DNA of 64,000 nucleotides from a virus: the IMG/VR virus record IMGVR_UViG_3300049215_000063, positions 1 to 64,000 of that record; one strand, 5' to 3'. This document shows, piece by piece, positions 14,110 to 22,093 of this stretch (within the stretch, counting starts at the first letter, position 1; every line of letters starts with the position of its first letter). Below the pieces are notes generated by a model. The model was not told the origin of the DNA and did not search any database. It saw nothing but the letters and a program-made list of their open reading frames with translations. The translations under genes were made by a program, and so were the position numbers.

Positions 14110-14668
14110 GGTCGTGGGCCTTGATTTTCGCACGCCTCGCTTATGGCTCGCCTTCATCGCGCGGGCGTCTTGTGAACAGAAGGCGGCGGATCGACTGCGG
14201 GAATGCCGTATCCGAGCCTATTGGCCGAATTATTGCGTTACGGAAGCGATCGGCCGCCACCAGGGGAACGGTCATCGGCTCCGCGGCGCGCGGCTGAGGT
14301 CCATCATTCCCGGTTTTATCTTTGTTGCCGTCGGCATCGGCGCGGAGCCGGAATTCGACCTGCATGCCATCGTCGACGAGACGCCCGGCCTGTTGGGCTA
14401 TATGCGGAACGGCTCGGGCGAAGTGGCGCAATTGCGCGAGGCCGATATCCAGCAAATCCGCAAGATCGAAGGCGATCACAATCTACCGCCCGCACGCGAC
14501 CATGTGCATAACTTTAAAATGGGCGATAAAGTCAGGTTTAAGCACGCCCCGGCATGGGTTGGTAAGGTCATCGAATTCTGCAGCGACGGGCGGCTCAGCG
14601 TAGGCGTCCTATTGTTTGGGCGCGTCGTGCCTGTGAAAGGAATGCCGCACCAAGTCGAGAGGATTTAG
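14051..14668 (+). CDS. NusG-like antitermination protein
   Basis: A 205-residue protein starting at ATG 14051 with GGAGGGGAAT upstream. Residues 25-120 match the NGN domain (LWLAFIARASCEQKAADRLR ECRIRAYWPNY, SIIPGFIFVAV). Residues 150-205 match a KOW domain (KMGDKVRFKHAPAWVGKVIE, SVGVLLFGRVVPVKGMPHQV). NusG/RfaH proteins bind RNA polymerase and make it processive. Here the gene closes the early region, just before the terminase, the place of lambda Q, so a role in late transcription is inferred. Confidence 0.85.
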   Translation: MLMVTETTGNLRHLVEASNEVVGLDFRTPRLWLAFIARASCEQKAADRLRECRIRAYWPNYCVTEAIGRHQGNGHRLRGARLRSIIPGFIFVAVGIGAEPEFDLHAIVDETPGLLGYMRNGSGEVAQLREADIQQIRKIEGDHNLPPARDHVHNFKMGDKVRFKHAPAWVGKVIEFCSDGRLSVGVLLFGRVVPVKGMPHQVERI

Positions 14669-14673
14669 GGGCC

Positions 14674-14883
14674 ATGAGCGAACTTGACGATTTGGAAGAG
14701 ATTGCCGAACAGAACCAGCATTACGGCAGGTCTGGTCTGAGGCGAACACTAACGAAGCGCCAGCGTGAGGCGCTGAAGCGGTCAAGCCAGCGCGGCGCCG
14801 CCGCGCAGCTGTCGGCGCATAAGCAGCAAGAGCGAGCCCTGGAAAGGCGGGATGAACTTGCCAAAAAAGCGAATCAGAATTAA
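14674..14883 (+). CDS. Small charged helical protein
   Basis: A 69-residue protein (MSELDDLEEIAEQNQHYGRS...LTKRQREALKRSSQRGAAAQ) with an acidic start and a long basic helix. No family recognised. It follows the NusG-like gene by five bases. Confidence 0.6.
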   Translation: MSELDDLEEIAEQNQHYGRSGLRRTLTKRQREALKRSSQRGAAAQLSAHKQQERALERRDELAKKANQN

Positions 14884-14950
14884 ACACGGGGACCTGTTGG
14901 GGCGGATGACGCCAGTCAAGGCGCTCCCGCACCAGATCGAGGCGATGTAG
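14852..14950 (+). CDS. KOW-tail fragment resembling the NusG C-terminus
   Basis: A 32-residue frame with GGAAAGGCGGG before the ATG. Its end (GDLLGRMTPVKALPHQIEAM) aligns with the end of the upstream NusG-like protein (GVLLFGRVVPVKGMPHQVER). It is therefore probably a degenerate duplicate of the last KOW strands rather than a functional gene. Confidence 0.5.
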   Translation: MNLPKKRIRIKHGDLLGRMTPVKALPHQIEAM

Positions 14951-15015
14951 GCCATCCTCGCGCTGCGGCGTAAACGGCAGAAAGCGACCTTGGCTCAAAG
15001 CGCCCGACGGCGGAC

Positions 15016-15183
15016 ATGATCCGCTACAGCCGCCCGATTCTTACCGGGTGCGCAAGCTTTTCAAGCCCCTTCCGACGAGAGAGTTTCGGCAAGCATCGCG
15101 TGTGGGTCGAGCAAGGCAAGCTTTCGGAAGAAGCGATAGCCTCAGAGGTGGGGCGCGATTGTGTCCGAATGAGTCCCCCGTGA
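15016..15183 (+). CDS. Possible 55-residue protein
   Basis: Weak candidate between early genes and terminase: MIRYSRPILTGCASFSSPFR ... ends VEQGKLSEEAIASEVGRDCV. The last part could be a fragment of a helix-turn-helix. The ribosome site is poor. The rest of 14951-15202 shows nothing definite. Confidence 0.3.
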   Translation: MIRYSRPILTGCASFSSPFRRESFGKHRVWVEQGKLSEEAIASEVGRDCVRMSPP

Positions 15184-15202
15184 GTCAGCCCCAGAAGCCA
15201 AA

Positions 15203-15814
15203 ATGAGTCAGCGGCCACTTAACGCAAAGCAAAAGCTATTCGGTCGCGAACTCGGCATCGCTTTGGCGGAAGGCAAGAAGCCGGAGGACGCTTACGAACG
15301 CGCGGGCTACAGGCGGCATCGCCGCAACGCGTTTCGGCTTGCCACCGACAAGCGGGTACAGGCCATCGCAGACGCGACGGCGGCCGAAGCGCTGCGGTTG
15401 AACGGGCTGCATCTCGCCTATCTGCAGGCCAAGACGTTGGGATTATTCGAACTCAACGCGTTCAAGACGTTCTATGAGCGCGGCGCAGACGGAAAAGCAA
15501 CGCTCCGCAACCTCGCCGATGTCGCCGACGAGCATACCTGGGCCATCACCAAGTTCACGATGGACCCGGAAACGGGACGGCTCGTCGATATCGAAGTCCC
15601 CGACAAGCTCGCCGCCTTTAACGCGCTGTTAAAAACCATGCCAAAAGGCATGGCGCCGGTACGGACCGAGATATCCGGCCCTGGTGGTGCCCCTATTCAA
15701 ACTGTGGATTTGAGCAACGCGTCCGATGACCAGCTCGCCGCTCTTGAAGCCGTTTTCGGCCCCCTTGCCGTCGCCGGCGCTGGTGATGAGGGCGATCCGG
15801 GAGGAACGCAGTAA
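15203..15814 (+). CDS. terS: Terminase small subunit
   Basis: A 203-residue protein. N-terminal LNAKQKLFGRELGIALAEGK KPEDAYERAGYRRHRRNAFR is the helix-turn-helix DNA-recognition region of small terminases; the middle (LAYLQAKTLGLFELNAFKTF) oligomerises in the family; the C-terminus is a flexible tail. It recognises the packaging site and passes DNA to the large subunit encoded immediately downstream with overlapping ends. Confidence 0.8.
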   Translation: MSQRPLNAKQKLFGRELGIALAEGKKPEDAYERAGYRRHRRNAFRLATDKRVQAIADATAAEALRLNGLHLAYLQAKTLGLFELNAFKTFYERGADGKATLRNLADVADEHTWAITKFTMDPETGRLVDIEVPDKLAAFNALLKTMPKGMAPVRTEISGPGGAPIQTVDLSNASDDQLAALEAVFGPLAVAGAGDEGDPGGTQ

Positions 15815-17288
15815 GCGACTCGCCGATACCGAACGGCGTAGGATTTCCTGGAACGCGGAGCGTATCAAGGAACGCTGCAGCAGCCTTGTCGGTTTCGTCC
15901 GCGAAGCTTGGCCGATCCTCGAGCCATCGACGCCCTACAAACACGGTTGGCATATCGACGCGATCTGCGAGCACCTTGAGGCGATCACGCGGGGCCGAAT
16001 TAACCGGCTGCTGATCAACGTTCCTCCCGGCACGATGAAATCGCTGCTGACGAGCGTATTTTGGCCGGCGTGGGAATGGACCACGCGGCCAAGTCTGCGC
16101 TATCTCACCACAAGCTACAGTGAGGATTACGCCAAGCGCGACGCGCGGCGCATGCGCGACCTGATCGAATCCGAATGGTATCAGGGTTTGTGGGGCGATA
16201 CTGTCAGGCTTGGTCGCAAAGGCGAGATGAGCTTCGAAAATACCGCAAAGGGAAATCGAGAGGCCAAGCCGTTCGTGCGGTTGACCGGCGGCCGTGGCGA
16301 TCGTGTCATTATCGACGATCCGCATTCGACGGAGACGGCGGAAAGCGAAAGCGAGCGCAATACGACGATCCGGATTTTTCGTGAGTCGGTCCCGACGCGC
16401 CTGAATGATCCGGTCACATCCGCCATTGTCGTCATCATGCAGCGTTTGCATGCCAACGACGTGTCCGGTCAAATACTGGCGCTCAAGCTCGGTTACGAGC
16501 ATTTGATGCTGCCGATGGAATTCGAGCCGGAGCGCGCCTGTCAGACGTCGATCGGCTTCCGCGACCCGCGAACGTATGATGGGGAATTGCTGTTCCCGGA
16601 GCGGTTTCCGCGTGAGACGGTTGAACGGGATAAGATACCGCTCGGCGCGTATGCGATCGCGGGACAATTTCAGCAGCGACCGTCCCCACGCGAAGGTGGA
16701 CTTTTCAAGAGGCATTGGTTTGCGGAGAAGATCGTTGATGCGGCGCCGGATCGCACGGTGTGGGTTAGACATTGGGATTTGGCGGCAAGCACGCGAAGCC
16801 AGTCCGCATTTACGGCCGGCGTAAAACTGGGCAGAGACCGAGACGGCAAATTCTACGTCGGGCATGTGATTAGGACGCGCGAAGAAGGTGCTCGGGTCCG
16901 TAATTTGATCAGTGCGACGGCGGAAATCGACGGTGTTAAAGTGTCGATCTCTCTACCGCAGGATCCCGGCCAGGCCGGTAAAGTGCAGGCGCAAGACTTC
17001 ATTGCGATGCTGGCCGGCTACAAGGTGCACGCTGAGCCCGAAACAGGCGATAAGGAAAGCCGCGCGGAGCCGTTCAGCGCTCAATGCGAAGGCGGAAACG
17101 TCTATCTGGTCCGCGGCGAATGGAATGAGGCGTATCTCGATGAGTTATGCGCGTTTCCCTCGGGTAAGTTTAAAGACCAGGTAGATGCGTCCTCTGGGGC
17201 ATTCGGCCGATTGATTCAGACGAAAAAGCCCCTGATCATCTCCGATGCGGCATTAGCGATGTCGCGCCGTCCGGTCCAGCATGGGTAG
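15726..17288 (+). CDS. terL: Terminase large subunit
   Basis: Up to 520 residues from 15726; ATG 15786 (MRAIREERSKRL) is an equally reasonable start and reduces the overlap with the small subunit. ATPase domain: Walker A NVPPGTMKS, Walker B RVIIDDPH. Nuclease domain: acidic residues in VRHWDLAAST, LPQDPGQAGK and FKDQVDASSG. This is the packaging motor that cuts the concatemer and drives DNA into the prohead through the portal encoded next. Confidence 0.93.
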   Translation: MTSSPLLKPFSAPLPSPALVMRAIREERSKRLADTERRRISWNAERIKERCSSLVGFVREAWPILEPSTPYKHGWHIDAICEHLEAITRGRINRLLINVPPGTMKSLLTSVFWPAWEWTTRPSLRYLTTSYSEDYAKRDARRMRDLIESEWYQGLWGDTVRLGRKGEMSFENTAKGNREAKPFVRLTGGRGDRVIIDDPHSTETAESESERNTTIRIFRESVPTRLNDPVTSAIVVIMQRLHANDVSGQILALKLGYEHLMLPMEFEPERACQTSIGFRDPRTYDGELLFPERFPRETVERDKIPLGAYAIAGQFQQRPSPREGGLFKRHWFAEKIVDAAPDRTVWVRHWDLAASTRSQSAFTAGVKLGRDRDGKFYVGHVIRTREEGARVRNLISATAEIDGVKVSISLPQDPGQAGKVQAQDFIAMLAGYKVHAEPETGDKESRAEPFSAQCEGGNVYLVRGEWNEAYLDELCAFPSGKFKDQVDASSGAFGRLIQTKKPLIISDAALAMSRRPVQHG

Positions 17289-17303
17289 TAGCGAGGCACG
17301 CTT

Positions 17304-18902
17304 GTGGCAAAACTGCGCAGCTCTGCCGCCAAACGCCAAGCGCGCTACCGAGAACGGCTCAAGGCGAAAACGATAACGCGTAACGTCACGCGTGACGCCA
17401 AGAAATTTGCGATTTCGACAGCGGCAGTCGTCGCCTCACGGCGGAAGAAACAGAAGGACGAAATAAAGCCGTTCCAGATTCCAAAGCCTCCACCGGGAGT
17501 TCTGCCGAAGGAATCGCACGCGCTGGCGATGGACGAGCAACCCGGCATCGTCGTGGCTGCCGGATGGGCCAGCGGATATAATTGGGCGTTTCGCGAGGGG
17601 CTTGAATTTCTCGGTTATCCTTATCTCGCCGAACTCTCACAACGGCCGGAATACCGGCGCATCGTCGAAATTATCGCGACCGAAATGACGCGGAAGTGGA
17701 TCACGCTCCACTCGGTAGGCGATGAAAATAAAACCGACAAAATCGCGAAAATCGAAGACGAGTTGTCGCGCCTGCAAGCACAACGCGCGTTTAAGATCTG
17801 TGCCGAGCAGGACGGGTTTTTCGGCCGGGCGCATCTCTATATCGATACCGGCGCGACCGATGATCGCGACGAGCTCATGACGCCGATCGGCAATGGTCGG
17901 GATGCGCTGAGCAAACGCAAGATCGGGAAAGGCGATCTCAAAGGGCTACGGCCGGTCGAGGCGGTCTGGACCTATCCGACCAATTACAATTCGAACGATC
18001 CGCTGAAGGGCGATTGGTACAAGCCCGATATGTGGTTCGTCATGGGCAAGCGAATTCACGTGTCGCGCCTGTTGACGTTCATCGGCCGTGAAGTCCCAGA
18101 TCTGCTCAAACCAGCGTATTCATTCGGCGGGTTGTCGCTCACGCAGATGGCGAAGCCCTACGTCGATAACTGGCTCGAAACCAGACAATCGGTCAACGAC
18201 GCGATTTCCGCTTATTCGACCTTCGTGCTCAAGACGACGATGTCGGAGCAGCTGCAGGTCGGCGGTGAAGAATTGAACAAGCGCGCGGAATTGTTCAATA
18301 ACCTGCGGAACAACCGCGGGCTGATGATGCTCGATAAGGAAGCTGAAGACTTCGCCAATGTCGCGGCGCCGCTGTCAACGCTCGATATGCTCCAGGCGCA
18401 GGCGCAGGAGCATATGGCGAGTGTCAGCGGTATTCCCTTGGTCAAGCTCTTGGGAGTAACGCCATCGGGGTTAAATGCGTCGTCCGACGGCGAAATCCGG
18501 TGTTTCTACGACTGGATTGCGGCCTACCAAAAGGCGCTGTTCGAGGTCAATCTAACCAAAGTCATCGATTTCGTGCAGTTGTCCCTGTTCGGCGAGGTCG
18601 ATCAGGGTATTACCTTCGAATTCGAGCCATTGTGGGCGCTTGACGAAAAGGAAAAGGCCGAAGTCGAAAAGATCGAAGCCGAGACAGCGCAGGTCCGGAT
18701 CGACAGCGGCGTGATCTCGCCGGAGGAAGAGCGCGAGGTCGTCGCAAATAAGGCGGGCTCGCCTTATCACGGCCTTGATCCGGCCAATGCACCGAATCTG
18801 TTGGACGAAGAGGAAGAGGGGCTTGAACCGAAGTCCGGGGCTGCTAAAGTGGCGGCTGGCGAACTTGATGGTTCCGAATCGGAACGGAAACAAGCGGCCT
18901 AA
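17304..18902 (+). CDS. Portal protein (DUF1073 family)
   Basis: A 532-residue protein from GTG 17304. Family features: RKWITLHSVG, QDGFFGRAHLYIDTG, LKGLRPVEAVWTYP, SFGGLSLTQMAKPYVDNWLE and HMASVSGIPLVKLLGVTPSG LNASSDGEIRCFYDW, followed by an acidic C-terminal tail. Twelve copies form the ring through which DNA enters and to which neck proteins attach. The strongly basic N-terminal 50 residues are longer than usual. Confidence 0.92.
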   Translation: MAKLRSSAAKRQARYRERLKAKTITRNVTRDAKKFAISTAAVVASRRKKQKDEIKPFQIPKPPPGVLPKESHALAMDEQPGIVVAAGWASGYNWAFREGLEFLGYPYLAELSQRPEYRRIVEIIATEMTRKWITLHSVGDENKTDKIAKIEDELSRLQAQRAFKICAEQDGFFGRAHLYIDTGATDDRDELMTPIGNGRDALSKRKIGKGDLKGLRPVEAVWTYPTNYNSNDPLKGDWYKPDMWFVMGKRIHVSRLLTFIGREVPDLLKPAYSFGGLSLTQMAKPYVDNWLETRQSVNDAISAYSTFVLKTTMSEQLQVGGEELNKRAELFNNLRNNRGLMMLDKEAEDFANVAAPLSTLDMLQAQAQEHMASVSGIPLVKLLGVTPSGLNASSDGEIRCFYDWIAAYQKALFEVNLTKVIDFVQLSLFGEVDQGITFEFEPLWALDEKEKAEVEKIEAETAQVRIDSGVISPEEEREVVANKAGSPYHGLDPANAPNLLDEEEEGLEPKSGAAKVAAGELDGSESERKQAA

Positions 18903-18906
18903 AGTT

Positions 18907-18996
18907 CAATGGTGGAGCTGGCGGGTACAGCGTGGCTTTGCGGCTCTGAAAATGGCGGCATCGCTTAGATAGTGGGTTCGAATCCCATCCCATTGG
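18907..18996 (+). other. tRNA-like remnant after the portal gene
   Basis: A T-arm (GTGGG-TTCGAAT-CCCAT, 18972-18988) is followed by CCCATTG, which pairs at six of seven positions with CAATGGT at 18907-18913. A D-arm-like stem GCTG/CAGC lies between. I find no acceptable anticodon stem, so it is probably a decayed class II tRNA. The 19-codon frame at 18909-18968 (MVELAGTAWL...) is a by-product of tRNA sequence. Confidence 0.5.
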
Positions 18997-19003
18997 GCAA
19001 GCG

Positions 19004-19029
19004 CCCCAGCCGCTGAAAAGTGGCTGGGG
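19004..19029 (+). terminator. GC-rich hairpin after portal
   Basis: CCCCAGCC (19004-19011) pairs perfectly with GGCTGGGG (19022-19029) around a ten-base loop. No run of T follows, so it may be a weak terminator or a processing/stability structure. Confidence 0.5.
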
Positions 19030-19049
19030 TTAATTGAGCGCGAGGCGGC

Positions 19050-19277
19050 GTGACCAAGGCGGACAGGATCATATCCGAATTAGCCGGCGATTTGCCCGTT
19101 GAACTGATCGCGACCGGTCAGTGGCTTGATGCGTTAGCTATGGAACATAAGTTGCCGCCACGCGATGCTGGGGAAACTGACGAGACTCTGCGTGAGAAAA
19201 TTTGGGTGAAGCGCCTCAATGATCAAATGATTACTATCGTGAGTCTACTTTATCTGGATCAGAGGGTACGGCGATGA
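19050..19277 (+). CDS. Small hypothetical protein
   Basis: A 75-residue protein from GTG 19050 (TKADRIISELAGDLPVELIA TGQWLDALAMEHKL...). Two helices with acidic middle. It overlaps the next ATG by four bases. Probably a minor head gene by position only. Confidence 0.6.
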   Translation: MTKADRIISELAGDLPVELIATGQWLDALAMEHKLPPRDAGETDETLREKIWVKRLNDQMITIVSLLYLDQRVRR

Positions 19278-19375
19278 GCGAGTGGACGCTATCTGATCGT
19301 CGGAGCTTTCTTACCAAGAATCGGTTGGCACTCGCTCGCGTGTTGGCGCGTCTGCAAGATCGCATCGCCGCATGA
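19274..19375 (+). CDS. 33-residue basic peptide
   Basis: MSEWTLSDRRSFLTKNRLAL ARVLARLQDRIAA: one amphipathic basic helix. Both ends overlap neighbours by four bases (ATGA), which supports translation. Function unknown. Confidence 0.5.
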   Translation: MSEWTLSDRRSFLTKNRLALARVLARLQDRIAA

Positions 19376-19527
19376 TCGATCTCCCGCTCGCCGACCTCAT
19401 CGAGGCCCACGAAGAAGAACAGAGCGCGCAGCCGATCGCCGCGCCGACCGATCTGAAACAACAACCGCCCGAGCCGAACAGCGATGCTGCTGGTCCAAAA
19501 AAACCCGGCCACGCGAAATCGCCGTAA
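19372..19527 (+). CDS. 51-residue proline-rich peptide
   Basis: MIDLPLADLIEAHEEEQSAQ, then PIAAPTDLKQQPPEPNSDAA: acidic helix followed by a disordered Pro/Gln tail. Coupled to the preceding gene by ATGA and overlapping the head-morphogenesis gene by 44 bases. Role unknown. Confidence 0.5.
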   Translation: MIDLPLADLIEAHEEEQSAQPIAAPTDLKQQPPEPNSDAAGPKKPGHAKSP

Positions 19528-20314
19528 CGAACTTATCCTCCGTCCCGTTCATCCCAACGCCGGCATCGAATCTGCCTACCGCAAGCGCCTGCTGGCGCTG
19601 ATCGACGAGATGAACCGATCCTTCGCCTATTGGATCAAGGCGGCGTGGCGGTCTAACGAACCAGTTCTGGCGGGCGACGAAACTCCGGCGATTACGCTAC
19701 GTGATGCCCTTCGCGATTTGAGCCAACGCTGGCGCAAGCGGTTCGATACCGCATCAAAGGAATTGGCGGACTATTTCGCCAGGGCATCGACCGAACGATC
19801 CGACGCGGCGCTGCGCGCCATCCTGAAAAAGGGCGGTTTCTCCGTCGAGTTCAAGCTGACGCCGGCGGCGAGGGATATCCTGCAAGCGACGATCGCCGAG
19901 AATGTCGCGCTGATAAAATCGATCCCGGAACAGTATCTCACCAACGTCGAAGGATTGGTGATGCGTTCGGTGCAAGCCGGTCGCGATCTCGATCAGCTAA
20001 CGACGGATTTACAGGAACAGCATGGCGTAACGCGTCGGCGTGCCGTTCTTATCGCGCGCGATCAAAACAACAAAGCGACGGCGGCGATCACGGCGGCGCG
20101 CCAACAAGAGTTAGGGGTGACCGAAGCGATTTGGGTCCATTCCGGTGGTGGGAAGCATCCGCGTCCGACGCATCTCAAGGCTGGGCGCGAGCGGACACGG
20201 TATGATGTCAAAACCGGCTGGTACGATCCGGCAGTAAAGAAATACATTCGACCCGGCGAGCTGATAAACTGTCGTTGTGTGTCGCGATCGGTGGTCAAGG
20301 GGTTTGGGGAATGA
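19484..20314 (+). CDS. Head morphogenesis (SPP1 gp7/MuF-like) protein
   Basis: A 276-residue protein. Helical body (residues 25-190) followed by the family's C-terminal signature: RRAVLIARDQNNKATAAITA, AIWVHSGGGKHPRPTHLKAG, ELINCRCVSRSVV. Members are minor head proteins attached near the portal and sometimes carried into the host. Its place right after the portal is the usual one. Confidence 0.85.
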   Translation: MLLVQKNPATRNRRNELILRPVHPNAGIESAYRKRLLALIDEMNRSFAYWIKAAWRSNEPVLAGDETPAITLRDALRDLSQRWRKRFDTASKELADYFARASTERSDAALRAILKKGGFSVEFKLTPAARDILQATIAENVALIKSIPEQYLTNVEGLVMRSVQAGRDLDQLTTDLQEQHGVTRRRAVLIARDQNNKATAAITAARQQELGVTEAIWVHSGGGKHPRPTHLKAGRERTRYDVKTGWYDPAVKKYIRPGELINCRCVSRSVVKGFGE

Positions 20315-20574
20315 GCGTCATGAAACCGGATGATGATGGTAAATTCGGAACGGGAAGCGTCGGCGCGGCGTCGCATCACCAGACAAAGATGGAAAACGGC
20401 AAGCGGCTAACAACCGCCGGTGAAGCGCTGCCCAAGCACATCGAGGCCTTGAAGATCCCGCCGGCGTGGACGGATGTGACATTCTCACCGGACCCAAAAG
20501 CTGATCTCCTGGCAACAGGAAAGGATAGCAAGGGGCGTCATGTTATTTGGTTCGCGGCCCTTATGCATCCTTGA
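20311..20574 (+). CDS. Truncated topoisomerase-IB N-terminal-like protein
   Basis: An 87-residue protein overlapping the head gene by ATGA. Residues 40-80 (PKHIEALKIPPAWTDVTFSP DPKADLLATGKDSKGR) closely follow the N-terminal domain of bacterial topoisomerase IB (I-R-A-L-A-I-P-P-A-W-T-D-V ... A-T-G-R-D-A-K-G-R). The catalytic domain is absent and the protein ends abruptly (HVIWFAALMHP). It may be a recombination-truncated gene, since a foreign-looking stretch begins here. A structural role is also possible. Confidence 0.6.
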   Translation: MSVMKPDDDGKFGTGSVGAASHHQTKMENGKRLTTAGEALPKHIEALKIPPAWTDVTFSPDPKADLLATGKDSKGRHVIWFAALMHP

Positions 20575-20754
20575 GTTAGATCAAAGGGTCGATAGAAAGT
20601 GCGTTGATCGGGTCCCGCGCAAACGCCCGGATCCGCCAAAGAGCCAATCAGCGGTGACGGTTTCGTGATCGTCTGACGACGCGCCGCTATGCTGTTTGGC
20701 AAATGCTGTTTGCCTGTTGCGTCAAGCTACGGAAAATGCTAGGTTTTTTACACT

Positions 20755-21132
20755 ATGGATACGGATAAAAATCCTACGCAGCCAGAAATCGAAGTCACGC
20801 CTGAGATGATCGAGGCGGGGGCGGAAACCCTCCGTGGGCTCTATAATTGGGACTTTGGCCCTAACGATTCTTCGTACTTGGCAGAACTAATTCTACGCTC
20901 GGCTTTGAAAGTACCTCGATCAGAAACGTCAAAAGCCCCGATTAGCGCGAGCGCTTCTATGGCTGATCACTTTTCCCCCGAATGCAGGGCTTGGCTCGAT
21001 AAGGTTCGCGCTGAGGAACGAAAGCGATTTGGGCCGATGCTTGATGCTATGTTGCTTGAGGCCCAAAACCTTCGGCTATCAAAAGGGCGTTTCGGGCGGT
21101 CGTTAAGGGATTCAGTTGATGGCATTAACTGA
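20755..21132 (+). CDS. Hypothetical protein in inserted segment
   Basis: A 125-residue protein. N-terminus EIEVTPEMIEAGAETLRGLY is a phrase common in small accessory phage proteins; C-terminus MADHFSPECRAWLDKVRAEE is helical. Upstream, TTGCGT-N17-TAGGTT (about 20718-20746) could be its promoter, and ATGCTGTTTG is directly repeated at 20689 and 20703. Codon use seems more AT-tolerant than in neighbouring virion genes. Function unknown. Confidence 0.6.
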   Translation: MDTDKNPTQPEIEVTPEMIEAGAETLRGLYNWDFGPNDSSYLAELILRSALKVPRSETSKAPISASASMADHFSPECRAWLDKVRAEERKRFGPMLDAMLLEAQNLRLSKGRFGRSLRDSVDGIN

Positions 21133-21298
21133 ATGTGTTGTGACCGTCGGCATTAAATATACGCGTCGGGCGAAGTTCGTTTTATGGTGTGCGCGCACGC
21201 TTGTTAGTTGTGGCGTCGCCATTGATGAAGATCGTTGGGCCAATCAGATCGTCCAGCAAATGGATGTAACCGTCGACGGTAAGCGCAGTACTCTTTAG
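21119..21298 (+). CDS. Small hydrophobic-helix protein
   Basis: A 59-residue protein (MALTECVVTVGIKYTRRAKF VLWCARTLVSCGVAIDE...). Short hydrophobic stretch near residues 20-33, too short for a certain membrane helix. Overlaps the preceding gene by 14 bases. Function unknown. Confidence 0.5.
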   Translation: MALTECVVTVGIKYTRRAKFVLWCARTLVSCGVAIDEDRWANQIVQQMDVTVDGKRSTL

Positions 21299-21436
21299 CG
21301 CAAGGCGGCGCCAAATGGCGGTACGCGTCTCGTGACGCGCCGCGATGCCCGTTTAGCATGCGCTCTTCGTTCATTCCGAAAACATACAGGATCAACGCAT
21401 GCCGCTGCAACAGGGGGCATCGGCGGCGGTCCGGGT

Positions 21437-22090
21437 TTATCTGCCGCCGTAATGCTCTATCGCGTGGCAGTTCGGACAGAGAACAACAAGGTTGTCGAGA
21501 TTGTTGTTTCGTCGGTTCCGGTCGCCGTGGTGGACGACAAGAATTTCGGGGCGCTCATCGTAGGCGCATCGACTACACGAGTTAATCATTCCGCGATCTT
21601 TCATCCATGATCGCGCAGCAGACGCGCGACCGGGCTTGTCAACTCGTCGTAAGATGTTTCGGCACGATGTGCTGCAACACGGGGCTTTGTCAGCCCTTAT
21701 CTTGCTGGGAGACCGTCTGAATATCTTGCGACAGACCGAGCAAGTCAGCTCGACGCTGCCGCGGTATTTCATTGATTCGTCGTAACACTTATCCGAACAA
21801 TATTTAGCATTCGCTCCATCGCGCCGGACAACGCTATATCGCGATCCGCAGTGCGAGCAATCCTTCTCAGTGCGGTCATGAACTTTCTTGTAGCCCCACG
21901 CGCATTTCCTCGAACAGAACTGGAAGCTCTTAACTCGGTATCGGGGGATGCGAACCCCCTTCCCGCAGTTTTTGCAATTCAACTCAACGCTGCTGTCGGC
22001 CTTGCCGCTGCATTCCCGTGAGCAAAAGACTTGCGCCGGGTATCGCGGGGTGAATTCGGCTGTGCAAGCACGGCATGTCTTGAGGGTCAC
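21437..22090 (-). CDS. HNH homing-type endonuclease with zinc knuckles
   Basis: A 217-residue protein on the strand opposite to the virion operon. At least four C-x2-C ... FCS-x3-C modules (CRACTAEFTPRYPAQVFCSR, CKNCGKGVRI...FCSRKC, CSHCGSRYSV...YCSDKC, CSVCRKIFRR) are followed by a C-terminal HNH domain (ILVVHHGDRNRRNNNLDNLV VLCPNCHAIEHYG). Such free-standing nucleases cut intron-less alleles and spread between phages. It separates the MuF/topoisomerase-like genes from the DUF2213 gene, four bases from the latter's start. Confidence 0.88.
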   Translation of the reverse strand: MTLKTCRACTAEFTPRYPAQVFCSRECSGKADSSVELNCKNCGKGVRIPRYRVKSFQFCSRKCAWGYKKVHDRTEKDCSHCGSRYSVVRRDGANAKYCSDKCYDESMKYRGSVELTCSVCRKIFRRSPSKIRADKAPCCSTSCRNILRRVDKPGRASAARSWMKDRGMINSCSRCAYDERPEILVVHHGDRNRRNNNLDNLVVLCPNCHAIEHYGGR

Positions 22091-22093
22091 AAA

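Noticed and set aside
18909-18968. 19-residue peptide MVELAGTAWL...
   Set aside because: Typical by-product of translating tRNA-like sequence.
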